From assembly GCF_001661345.1 (NCBI RefSeq), contig NW_017962916.1, positions 914,461-978,460 on the forward strand: a stretch of DNA of 64,000 bases. Reading direction: 5' to 3'. Under the pieces are notes generated by a model. That model saw nothing but the letters and a program-made list of their open reading frames with translations. It did not search any database and was not told the DNA's origin. Position 1 is the stretch's first letter; the number at the start of each line of letters is the position of its first letter. A program made the translations under genes and the position numbers. Source of the DNA: Ascoidea rubescens DSM 1968 (lineage: Eukaryota > Ascomycota > Saccharomycetes > Ascoideales > Ascoideaceae). Shown one piece after another: positions 42,198 through 52,043 of the stretch.

Positions 42198-44647
42198 TAC
42201 AACCTCATAATTCGGTTCAAAACCCTATTCATAGAAAACAATCATCTTATGCTCACTTAAATGGTTATGATTTACAAAAACAAAACTCAAACATAAACTC
42301 TTCATATGAAGATAATCAATACCATTCCAATATTGAACCGATTAATATGTTTCAAGATAAATTTAATAACCATTTCAACAATTCTCTGTCACAAAAACCA
42401 ATTTCTCGTCACCCTAGCCAAACTCAAATTTTTTCAAACCAAAATCATCAAAATCAGCCATTACAAGACTTTACTATTTCTAATAACAATCCTAATAATC
42501 AATTCCAATCAAACCAACCTGTAGCTCAAAAAAAATATCTACCTCGTTCCCTTTCCCAATCTCAATCAACTTCCCAGCTTAAACCCAAACATGATTACCA
42601 TCCTCGTTCTCAATCTCAATCTCAGATCAAAGTTGATTCTCAAATAACAAATGATCCGGCTAATTACGCTCAAAATACAAAACCTTTATATCGTCAAAAT
42701 ACTGCTCCAAATTCATCAAACAAAAACTACAATACTGGTTATAATGAAAAAAATAAGACTGCCTTTACTTCGCTGCCTATTAATTTTCAGCATACTGCAC
42801 CACAATTCATTTCAAATCAGTCTCAAGTTTATTCAAATACATTTCAAAAGTCTCCACTGATCCCGCAAATTAATCTGTCAAACGAAAAATATAATACCAA
42901 TAACCAACCGTTGGTTCGTAAAACTCTGAATATTGGATTTCAGTCACAAAAGGAATCAGTTACCAATATCACTGATGGTCATAAAAAACCAAACGTTCCA
43001 ACATATTTTTCCGCTGATTCTTCAAAATATCAAGTCTCAGGGTCCAGTCCTCCCAATAATCCTTCAGTTAATGGTTTGGATGGTACTTCAAAAAATTCTT
43101 TTGATAATAGCTTTGATTTTTCTCCTTCCAAAAGCCAAAAAAATTTGTCCGACAGTGGAAAAAGCTTTTCAAATCAAGAATTTCATCCTCATGCGTTTAC
43201 AATGCAAGATAGGATGAATTATATCAATCAAAAAAGTTCAAATAATTCTTCGTTTATGATTTCTGATGAGACTTCAAACCAGGAGAAAAAAGTGCATCCT
43301 TATGCTTCTATTAGACAACAAGCCTTAAACCAAGAAATTAATTCAAACAATGTTAAAGAAAATAATGATTCTCAAAATTCAGATTCAGATTTTTTCTTTG
43401 AAAATAGAAGGGATCTGGAACTAGTTCTGAATTCTGATTTCAACTCTCTTAACTATAAAATGGCAAATTATAAGATCCTGGACAATAAAAATAGTGAGAA
43501 ACCAAGAATTATTAATACAAAGATCTCATCTTCGATTGATCCTTTATTTCATAAAAAGGTTGTTCTGCCTCAACCTGGTTCAAATTTTGTTTTATCAACA
43601 AGGCCATCATTGCCAAATATCTCAAGCAAAAAAAATTCAACTCCATCTTCATCTAATGGCGATGGTACCAAGTCAATGAGCAGTATTGGTAATTTTAATA
43701 GATTTGTATACAATTATAATCAGTCTGTTATGGAGAGCAACAATCCTGATAATTTACCAAAAGAAATCACTTCTCTGCTTTCCAACGAAGAAAAAATTAT
43801 CAAACTTGATATTATTATTGTTAGTGAGCTAACATATAAAGATATTGAAAAAGCTGGTGAACAGCTAATCAATAAAGATACATCTAGGATAGATTTAAAT
43901 GACAATACGGTTAATCATATTATTGAAAAGAATATTTCAAAACTTAACAGTCGCTCAAACAGAAAGTTGTTGTTTATCACAACTTTTGGGAAATTATTTA
44001 TTATAAATTTTACAGCTGAAAATAAATCTATTTCGACCCTGCAATCCTTTCTCAAATTTGACAATTTTCTTGAAATAAAGCTTACAAGTAGCAAAATTTC
44101 TATGTATGATTATGAATTTAATGAGAAAGATAACAGTGGGTATTTATTATTAGAGCTATTGGATTCAAAAAGATTGGTTTTCATTTCTCCATCACTCCCA
44201 TCCTCAAAAGCAGATTCTCTTGGTGATATCAATTTTGTGATAAATAGAAAACTCACCTGGATCAATTGTCTCTTGAAAGCTAAGGAATTGTTAAAGCCAA
44301 GAAGAAAAAAAACCCTCAAGCAAAGATCCACATCTAAAACTCTCTCAAATGGTTTGGGTACTGATTCAAAGCCTGTTATTCCATCTAAAAAAGTTGAATC
44401 TTTTGGATCTTCCACTGTTATTTCACCAAGTGATCAAAACCAAAACAAGAAAAATAACAATAATTCTACATCTATTTCGTTAAAAGCAAAACCAGTTTCT
44501 CAACCAATTCGACCACAATATTCTACAAAAAGTAAAACAACCTCTTTTGATGCCAATGGAATAATCACACAATCATCCAAAATTGCCAGAAAAAATGAAT
44601 CTGCAGCAGCAGCAGCAGCAGCAGCTGCTGCTGCTATTAATCGATAA
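40265..44647 (+). CDS. PKH2: PDK1-type protein kinase (Pkh family)
   Basis: 1460 residues (S. cerevisiae Pkh1-3: 766-1081). AGC-type kinase domain at the N-terminus, about residues 19-300: glycine loop GSIGQGSYSTVYKA, catalytic Lys in YAIKIL, HRDLKPENILL, DFGAAKIL, and the activation-segment FVGTAEYVSPELL of PDK1 enzymes. The activation segment carries an Asn/Ser/Thr-rich insert of about 30 residues between DFG and FVGTAEY. Next come about 750 residues of Asn/Gln/Ser/Pro-rich disorder with a poly-Gln run. Near 1190-1350 lies a PH-like region (DIIIVSELTYKDI, LLFITTFGKLFIINF, INCLLKAKELL). The C-terminus is a poly-Ala run. Pkh kinases act downstream of sphingoid bases at eisosomes and phosphorylate Ypk1 and Pkc1. 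Paralogue choice (Pkh1, Pkh2 or Pkh3) is not resolvable; the symbol is provisional. Confidence 0.85.
42160..42195 (+). repeat. (CAA)n coding poly-Gln
   Basis: Run of CAA codons inside the PKH gene linker, giving roughly a dozen Gln residues, next to CAAAAT repeats coding Gln-Asn. Confidence 0.85.
44602..44636 (+). repeat. GCA/GCT run forming a 22-bp palindrome, codes poly-Ala
   Basis: GCA codons switch to GCT codons at 44624/44625, so 44614-44635 is a perfect inverted repeat while coding 13 alanines at the C-terminus of the kinase. Confidence 0.9.
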
Positions 44648-46849
44648 AGACGTGCTCTTATATTTTTGTATTATACTAATCATATTAAAACTGTGTTCAT
44701 AAATTATAACCAATTTCTCATTTTTGTTTTATTTTAAGTTTTATTTCTACTCATCATTACTTTTAATGGTTTCACTTTTATTTTTATTTTTTCTTCGTTA
44801 TCCACAGTTTTCTCTACTTATCATTTCACATATGTTTTTTTGATTTTTTTCAATCACTTTTTTGTTTTTCAAATCTATTTTATTATTCTGCTTTATTATA
44901 TTGATTGTTTTATTTGAAAAAACTTAAGATTTTTTATCGTTGAATGCATTCTAGAATCATCATTTTTTTTATAGTTGGATTTTTTTTAGTTATTTTTTAT
45001 ATCTTATCTTTTTTTTGTCCATTGTTTTTTTTGCAAACTTTATTTTTGGTTTTTTTTAATTTTTATAAGTAGTTTTCAGTGAAGTTCAATTTTTATTTAA
45101 TTTTTATTCAAGTCACTTCAAACCTTGCAGAAAGAATAATTGAAAAAAAATGTGGATCCTTTAGTTAATTCAGTGTTTTAATTTTAAAGGTAAACGAATA
45201 AATACATATTCGATTGTTATTGGATCAGTAATATAGTATAATATAGTATAATATAATATAATGTCAATAGATTAATATTAGTATAAAGATACAAAAATCG
45301 TAAAACAATTGACATGGATGGAGTATGGACAAACATTGTAAGATGTATTTAAATTAATGTTATAAGTGATAAAAAACCCAAAAACCAATGAATAATTTGA
45401 TATTAAAACTTGATATAGAAACTAGTGCTACAAGATTACTAGCAATACTATTAGAAGATAATAGACAAAAAATTATCAAATAAAATTCTTGTCAGTGAAA
45501 AATTAAACTGAAAAGAGACATTCAACCATAGAAATTAAATAAAAAGGAATAGGGTAAGATAAGGTAAAATAATAAAAGAAAAGATAAGATAAAATAGAAT
45601 AAAATAAAATAAAATAAAATACAATATATGTATAATATATTAGCAATTTTTTTTAAAAAAAAGAAATCAATAACAAAATTTTTTAAAAAAAGTAAATTGA
45701 AAAAGAATTGATCAAAAAAAGCATGAAAACAATAATGAAAAACCAAAATAAAAAAACCATTAAATTTTTGGAAAGAAAAAAAGATAAATAATGAAGAAAA
45801 TACAAAAAGATAAGTTGGCATATTTTTAACAATAAATATAAACTTAGATGGAAAAAGATTTATGACTAAGAGATTAATACACAAATTAATCAAACTTCCA
45901 TTAAATCTAAACAAGCATCAAAAAAAAATGAAGTATTATTAATTTCAATTTCTTTCTTAGTCTAAATCTTTTAAAAAACTCACTTTTAATTGTTTAAGTA
46001 GTTATTTGTTCAGTATTTTTTGATTGAAATTAATTTAATACCTATTTATCTCATAATTCACAAGGATTTTTATTTCTAAGTTGTTTTTATTTTTATATTT
46101 ATATTTCTATCTCTATTGCAAATATTTGTATTTTTTAATTTTTTTTCCTCTTTTCATTTTTAGTTTTATTAATTTTTTTTTTTTTGAGAAGAAAACAAAT
46201 TTCAAGTTCAATATATTTTGAACATTAAAGGAAAACGCCAAAGAAAAGGAAATATGAAATAGCATTATGACTCTTCAAGAACAAGTCTTTTAAAATTTTT
46301 ATGTTTAGTTTTTTAATAATTTTTTGTTAATTTAATAGTTTTTTTTTGAAAACTTTTATTCCATTCTATTTTATCATGAATATGCTAATAATAACTCTAA
46401 TTATAATAGTAATAATAGTAATGAAGGAAAAAAAATAATAAAACAGTAACAACGGAAATAACAACAAGAACGACGGTAAAATGATAAAAAGAAAAAAAAA
46501 AATTAACAAAATTAACAAAATTAATAGATTAATAAATTAATAAATTAATAAATTAATAGTGAAATAGGAATTTGAGATAAGAGTATTAATTTTAGTTGTT
46601 TGTGATGAAGTGATGGTATCAATAAGATGAAGAGAAGAGGGATGAAAGATAAAGTCAGTATGAAGTGATTAATAAAGACGCTTATTGATTATAGAATGAA
46701 ATTCAAGAGGATTAACAAAGAGTGAAAAGAAAATAGATATAATATTGAGTGATATTTATTTTTTCATTTTCTTGTTAATTGTTGCCATTATTTATTATGG
46801 ATATCATTATTTTAGTTGGAGAATATTTTAAGTAGATAGTATCAAAATG
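44648..46849. other. 2.2-kb AT-rich convergent gap
   Basis: Between two stop codons; composition is extreme (4 G/C in 46501-46560). T-rich on the left half, A-rich on the right, with AAAAT repeats (about 45571-45620) and AATTAATAA repeats (about 46503-46560). Hydrophobic or Lys-rich open frames here are composition artefacts. It is far longer than the other convergent gaps of this window (23 to about 510 bp). Confidence 0.55.
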
Positions 46850-47996
46850 TTAATAATCGAATACACTTGCATCGAAATAAAGACTTGGATCTAGAGCAGA
46901 TATATCAGCACTTTTAGCTTCATTTTCTAGTAATAATTCAGACATTACTTTACCAGTGGCGGGGGCGTTATTGATGCCCCAACACGAGTGGCCAGATGCT
47001 AGGTATAGGTTTGGGACATTAGTTTCGCCTATTAGGGGGCCTGAGGAGGAAGGAACGTCTAGTACTGGGAGATAACAAGCTTGTCTTTTTAATACATGGC
47101 CTTTTTGTAGATTTGGGGATAATTTTCCAACGTAATGGAAGAGTAGGTCGCATTTTTCTCTAACGACTTCAACATCATCAGTTGTTTCGGGAACGTCTAC
47201 TAGGGTGTCGCCTTCACCACAAACGTAGACTTCATCTTTTCTTGCGTACATTTCTGGGGAGACATATTTGTTTTTGCCGATTTTTAGTTCAGTGAAGATG
47301 GCGTAGGGGGAGACCATGCCACTGTTGGGAGCGATTGTTATTGAGTGAGCTCTTAGACCAGATATTGGGCAATCGGGTAGAATCTTTGAGGTCCAGGGGC
47401 CAACAGCTAGAACGATTTGGTGACCGTAGAGGGAGATAGGTTGGTTATCTTGGTTGAATTCAGCTTGGGCAGAGGAAGGTTTGAAGGAGACACCGTCAGC
47501 TTCACCAGTTTCGATTGAGAAGAGGATTTCGTCTACTTTACCTATGAGTAGTTCGACAGCGCCAGTTTCTATGGCCTTTTTCAATATGAAGTTTGTGAAT
47601 TTGTAGGGATGGACTTGGGCGGTTGAGTCAGTTCCACCTAGGGAGGACCAGTCTTCTATGATGTTTTGTTTTATCCAGTTTAAATTTGTTGGTAGGTGGG
47701 AAGAGGATTGTGCGTCGGATTTGTTTTCGATTGAGTTCTTTTTGACAGTATTTTTTTTGCTTCTTGTTCTTGAAGCTACATTTTGGTCCGATGAGATGTT
47801 GTCAGAGTTGTCGTTGTCAGAGTCAGAGTCATTGTTGTTGGGAGGGTTGATGTAATTTGTAGAGATTGAAGGAGAGGTGTTGAGGGTGTCGGTTTCTGAG
47901 GAGTAGAGACGAGTGTCGTTGTGATCTGTTGAATATATTGAGTTATCGTCAGACAAGGAGTTGTAATTGTGATCAACAATGGGTATGTTGTTGTTG

Positions 47997-48043
<47 letters not shown>

Positions 48044-48532
48044 TATGTTATTGGAATTGGTGGAGGATGAGTCAGTGTCGGCGGCAATGATATTTAGAGA
48101 AAGGTCAGAGGTGTCGTCGTCGTTATCGTCGTTATCGTCGTTAGAATCGTCGCTATTATGGTAGTCGTGATCTCTTTTCAAATATTTGATTATGTTGCCT
48201 TCGAGAGAGATTGTGGTTAATCTTCTGTAGTCCCATTCTTTTTCGCCATTATATTTGTTGCTTAGTTCCTGATGTAGCTGGAAGGATAAGGGAACAATTT
48301 GTTGGGGAAAGGCCCATAGGGCCAATAAACCGCCGGCTTTACCACTAGCACCACCAGCTACTCTTTTGCTTTCGATAATGGTGACAAAGTGTGTGTTTGG
48401 GTCAAACAAGGAGTGTTGGGTTAGATAGTAGGCAGTTGAGACACCAACGATTCCTGCGCCGACGATTATGATATGGTGTTTACCCTTGTGTTTGCCGGAG
48501 GGAATAGAGGAATATTTTAGGAATTCAGTCAT
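46850..48532 (-). CDS. TDA3: Tda3-like FAD-dependent oxidoreductase
   Basis: 560 residues (S. cerevisiae Tda3 523). N-terminal dinucleotide-binding motif IIIVGAGIVGVSTAYYLTQH (about residues 21-40), then GGASGKAGGLLALWAFP, and the D-amino-acid-oxidase-like C-terminal segment LYLASGHSCWGINNAPATGK. The family (DAO/TDA3, related to FOXRED) is found in cytosol and endosome; in yeast, Tda3 affects endosome-to-Golgi recycling, with the reaction unknown. The insert at about residues 115-280 is Asp/Asn/Ser-rich with an Asn tract and is much longer than in the yeast protein. The S. cerevisiae gene also lies close to VPS29 (YHR009C and YHR012W), so weak ancestral synteny is possible. Confidence 0.92.
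48003..48042 (-). repeat. (ATT)n coding poly-Asn in TDA3
   Basis: Trinucleotide run of about 14 units inside the acidic insert; pure at the DNA level. Confidence 0.85.
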
Positions 48533-49981
48533 AGTGTGGTGGTTGAGTGTGAAGTGAGGACTGGAGGTTGATGATAAGGGATGAAATAGTTGGAGTATGA
48601 GGATATTATGGATGGGAGAGAGTTAAATTAGGCGCTAATAGAGATGGAAAGATATATAAGAAGATAACGAGGTTAACAAGATGGGAGAAAAAAAAAGAGA
48701 GGGAGAGAGAAAAAGAAAAGAAAGGAAAAGAAGCGAAAAAAATCGAGTATTTTATTTGAAATAAAACGACTATTGAGAGGTGGTTAGTGGTATTGTAAAT
48801 AGTAAATAATAAATAATAAATAATAAATAATAAATAACAAATAACAAATAACAAATAACAAATACTAAATACTAAATATTAATAAATATTAATAAATATT
48901 ACACAACAATCTGGAAAGGAATCTTCGTAAGTGGTAAGTGATAAATGCTGTGCTTAATAATTGCAATAAATTGACAAAAGCAGTTCGAGCAAAAGAGGGA
49001 GGACCAAGAGTGAGCTGGAGTGGTAATACAGGCAATAAAGGCGATAGAGGAGGAGGATAGAATTGGATGTGATCAATGGTTACTTTGATGCTGATCGCTT
49101 TGATTTCGATTAAGTGAGGATCGATAGTTGAATTGAATTTGTAGTTTGTACCATCCAGCTGATACACTTCACTGTTAATACACCGATACAGTTCGCTGCA
49201 CACCAGCTGCCGATCCCAGCGTTGGCGCTTTCCTCTTTCGCTCCTTCCTCCGCCGACCGCACCGCGTGTAGTCCGCTCGGAGGGGAGCGCGCGATTGTGC
49301 TGACAAAACGCCGGCTCATCTTTGTTTCTGCAGGGGTCTTAAGCGGCACAGAAAACAGAGCAAGCCTGTGGTGCCGTGCTTGGCAGGGCCGCTGGCTGGA
49401 TATTAGGTAAGCATCCAGCGCGGCGCCGCGTGGACACGCGAGCGAGGTCCAAAGCGGACAGCGTCCATTCCCAGAAGTAGCAGCCAAAGCTGTTTCCTTG
49501 CGCTGGCTCGCAAATGCAGCTCGGCGCGAGTCAATCGCACTGCGGACAAAGATCAGCTGCGTGGTGCGGCAAACCTGCAGCAAAAACACACCACTTCTTA
49601 CCACGGCCGCAGCCTTATGTTATGCGCAGAAGCGTGCCTGAGTCCGCCACAGCATGCAGCGATGCGCGTAGACGTACCCTGCGAGAGCGGGATTCCACGT
49701 GGTGCTGAGTCAGGGCTTACACGCGTCAGCCGCCGGCACACGGCCAATGGGAGAACGAGTTTCATGTGCGGGCGCTGTGGTTACGCGGAAAGGAACCGTC
49801 GTTTCAGGAGCAGCGACACCACAAAAGCAGCAGAGAGGTATATAAAGGGTCTGCCTCTGCTCTCGCTGATTGTGGTGTCTTTGCAATTGTATCCTCTGTA
49901 TCCTCTGCTTTCGCTGTTATTCCAAGTGCTTTCTCTGCTGTCTCTGCTCCCTATTCTCTCCCAATTGCTGCTTCTTTCACA
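48533..49981. other. Divergent promoter with a strong GC-rich island
   Basis: Left part (48800-48900) is AT-rich with TAAATAA and CAAATAA repeats. From 49190 to 49810 the sequence is strongly GC-rich (39 G/C of 60 at 49261-49320). There are open frames on both strands, longest 49110-49604 (-), with no family resemblance. A CACGTG lies at 49706-49711. The final 130 bp is a TATA box followed by a CT-rich leader for the downstream 68-codon gene. Confidence 0.5.
49839..49846 (+). promoter_or_regulatory. TATA box of the 68-codon gene
   Basis: TATATAAA, 136 bp before the ATG at 49982, at the edge of the GC-rich island and followed by a CTCTG/CTTTC-rich leader, the classical arrangement of strongly expressed yeast genes. 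Confidence 0.7.
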
Positions 49982-50188
49982 ATGAGTTCTTCTGCCGATG
50001 TCGAAATTGTCTATGTCACCGCTGTTTTAGACAGTGCCAATGACACCCTCAACGACACTGCTTCATCCTCCTCTGAGTCTGGTGCCTACTTAGTCCACCC
50101 TTTCAATGCTGATGGCTCCATCTTGAAAGTCTACACCATCTTGGCTGCCTTTTTTGGTGTCACTTTTGTGTTATCCGCTGCGTTATGA
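49982..50188 (+). CDS. Orphan 68-residue tail-anchored-like protein, probably highly expressed
   Basis: Protein begins MSSSADVEIVYVTAVLDSAN, has two NDT sequons and a Ser run, and ends with one hydrophobic segment (VYTILAAFFGVTFVLSAAL, about residues 49-67). No N-terminal signal peptide is seen. Codon choice is strongly biased to GCC, GTC, ACC, TTG, TCC and AAC, unlike the AT-biased regulatory genes nearby. Together with the TATA box and pyrimidine-rich leader it suggests an abundant product. I recognise no family. It could be a tail-anchored protein or a small single-span membrane protein with the N-terminus outside; no basis to choose a function. Downstream is a convergent gap to TLG1. Confidence 0.75.
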   Translation: MSSSADVEIVYVTAVLDSANDTLNDTASSSSESGAYLVHPFNADGSILKVYTILAAFFGVTFVLSAAL

Positions 50189-50598
50189 TAGCTCTCTCCC
50201 ATCTCTAGCTGCTGTTGGGTCCACTTTCTCGGTTTTTCTATCGTATTTTGTTTCCTGCTAAAATATTCCTTTTCTCAATCTCCTTTTAAAGTAATATTCT
50301 GTCCATTTTATCTCATCTTATTGGATCTGGTCTTTGGTATCTTATAATCTTTAATAATTAATTTTTCAATTAATCTTTTTTCTTACTTTATGTTATCTTT
50401 TTGGATCTTTATATATATATTTTTTTTTTCTCTACACTTAGCTTGAGCTTTTGTTTCTTTTTTCATCTCTAATCTATATTTCTTTTTATTTTATTTATTT
50501 CGTTCGTTATTGGTATTTCCCCTTTTATAGTTTTTCGTAATCTTTTTGCGCTTATTCTCGTCCATTTTCGTCCTACTTCTTTTCCTCTTTAAAATCTC
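50189..50598. other. Convergent gap orphan/TLG1
   Basis: T-rich 410 bp, 3' flanks of two genes; no feature seen. Confidence 0.5.
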
Positions 50599-51309
50599 TC
50601 AAAGTATTATAAGCAATACCAACAATATTATCAAAACCGCAATCAACAATCCTATGCAACAATCGCTCAACCTATCTCGGTCGTTCTTCAATATGTAATT
50701 GATCCTTTTCATTCCCTTTTTCAACTTTCCATCAACTCGTTCAATATTCCCTGAAACTTCCTCCAATAATATCTCTTGCTCATTCAACTCTTCCCCCATT
50801 AATCTTGCTTGTCCGTTGATATTCACCATAGAATCATATATAGAATCCAAGTGATAATCTTGTTCCTCAATTATTCGGCTTATTTGTTCCTCTCGATATA
50901 AATTGTAATCTCCATTATCATTATTATCGTTATTATTATCACCATTATCACCATTATCACCATTGTAATCTTTATACTCATTTCCATTTCCATTTCCATT
51001 CCCACTACTACCATAATATGTGGCCTTAATATTATCGCAGTCTTTGCTCAACTTCCTGATTATCTCCTCTCGCTTCTGAATATCTTCCTCGCTTATTCCA
51101 AACACCAATGGATTTCTCTTGCAATTATCAACACTCTCCTTCAAATCCTCTATCGTCTCTTTCAACTCACCAAACTCATTCCGAAACTCCTCCTCATTAC
51201 TCCTACTCCTACTCCTACTCTCATTTTTACTCTTGTTCACTCGAACAAACTCCCTCAAATTCTTAATCTGAACTATAGCATCCTCTTTAACCTCATTGAA
51301 TGGATCCAT
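50599..51309 (-). CDS. TLG1: Tlg1-like SNARE (syntaxin 6 family)
   Basis: 236 residues (S. cerevisiae Tlg1 224). N-terminal syntaxin-6 helical domain beginning MDPFNEVKEDAIVQIKNLRE, with DNCKRNPLVFGISEEDIQKR. An Asn/Asp/Gly insert follows, then the Qc-SNARE motif EEQISRIIEEQDYHLDSIYD through ELNEQEILLEEV (central Gln in NEQ) to about residue 205. A C-terminal membrane anchor (CCIGLLIAVLIILLVLLIIL) ends at the stop. Tlg1 works in fusion of endosome-derived vesicles with the late Golgi with Tlg2, Vti1 and Snc. The DPF start and the SNARE layout are diagnostic. It is divergent from SDC1. Confidence 0.88.
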   Translation of the reverse strand: MDPFNEVKEDAIVQIKNLREFVRVNKSKNESRSRSRSNEEEFRNEFGELKETIEDLKESVDNCKRNPLVFGISEEDIQKREEIIRKLSKDCDNIKATYYGSSGNGNGNGNEYKDYNGDNGDNGDNNNDNNDNGDYNLYREEQISRIIEEQDYHLDSIYDSMVNINGQARLMGEELNEQEILLEEVSGNIERVDGKLKKGMKRINYILKNDRDRLSDCCIGLLIAVLIILLVLLIIL

Positions 51310-51464
51310 CTATATACACCTGTCTATCTTCTCTATACTTATATTCTCAATACAATATACCCTAATCTCCACTTTAATAAAATCACCATCCTCTTCTCTT
51401 TCTCTCTCTCCGTGCTAATCACACCTCTCTCAAAACCTTATATCCCAATATTCCAATGTCCAAT

Positions 51465-51500
51465 TCTCTATCTATCTCTATCTCTATCTCTATCTCTATC
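51465..51500. repeat. (TCTCTA)n microsatellite in the TLG1/SDC1 promoter
   Basis: Tandem TCTCTA/TCTA units, 39 bp before the SDC1 ATG, in a 229-bp divergent promoter. Confidence 0.85.
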
Positions 51501-51538
51501 CCATCCTATCAATTCTATCACATTCTCACTTGTACAAA

Positions 51539-51910
51539 ATGAACATCGAAGAAGACAACAACGTAAACTCAGAATCTCAAAATCTCTCCTCGGACCTCAC
51601 AACTAAACAAAGTGACAACAAAAACTTGCTTTCTTTACCCAAAACCCCCTTCAAATCAATCCAAAATAACGTCAAAATCTCAACAATCATCCCAAATATC
51701 CCTCCTGAAAAATTAGCCAATCCTTCAAAGATAACTAATGGTGCTCCTGTAAGACAATACCTAAATAGCAACATAACCCCATATCTACTACAAGGCCTAC
51801 GAATAATAGCTCATGAAAAACCAAACAATCCACTAAAAGTTTTAGGCGAATTTCTAATTCAAAAAGATCTCGAAATCAATAACAATAACAATAACAGCAA
51901 CCAACAATAA
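51539..51910 (+). CDS. SDC1: Sdc1, DPY-30 subunit of COMPASS
   Basis: 123 residues from the ATG at 51539. The C-terminal DPY-30 motif (GAPVRQYLNSNITPYLLQGL, then RIIAHEKPNNPLKVLGEFLI; about residues 68-110) is the dimerisation helix pair that binds Bre2 in the Set1/COMPASS histone H3K4 methyltransferase. The N-terminal part is polar and disordered; the end is an Asn run. Length is shorter than S. cerevisiae Sdc1 (175). Snt1 at the left of the window belongs to Set3C, which reads H3K4me2. Confidence 0.93.
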   Translation: MNIEEDNNVNSESQNLSSDLTTKQSDNKNLLSLPKTPFKSIQNNVKISTIIPNIPPEKLANPSKITNGAPVRQYLNSNITPYLLQGLRIIAHEKPNNPLKVLGEFLIQKDLEINNNNNNSNQQ

Positions 51911-52043
51911 TCATAATGACACTAAAAAATACGAACAATAACTTGAAACTATAATCCTATACACTTATATACTTATACTTATACTTATAATTATACTTAT
52001 ATACATATATAATCTTATATCTATAAACTATCTATACCGGTAC

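Noticed and set aside
45522-45914. 130-codon Phe/Leu-rich minus-strand frame
   Set aside because: Pure composition artefact of A-rich DNA in the 2.2-kb gap.
49110-49604. 164-codon minus-strand frame in the GC island
   Set aside because: GC-rich DNA lacks stop codons by chance; similar frames exist on the other strand, and no conserved motif is seen.
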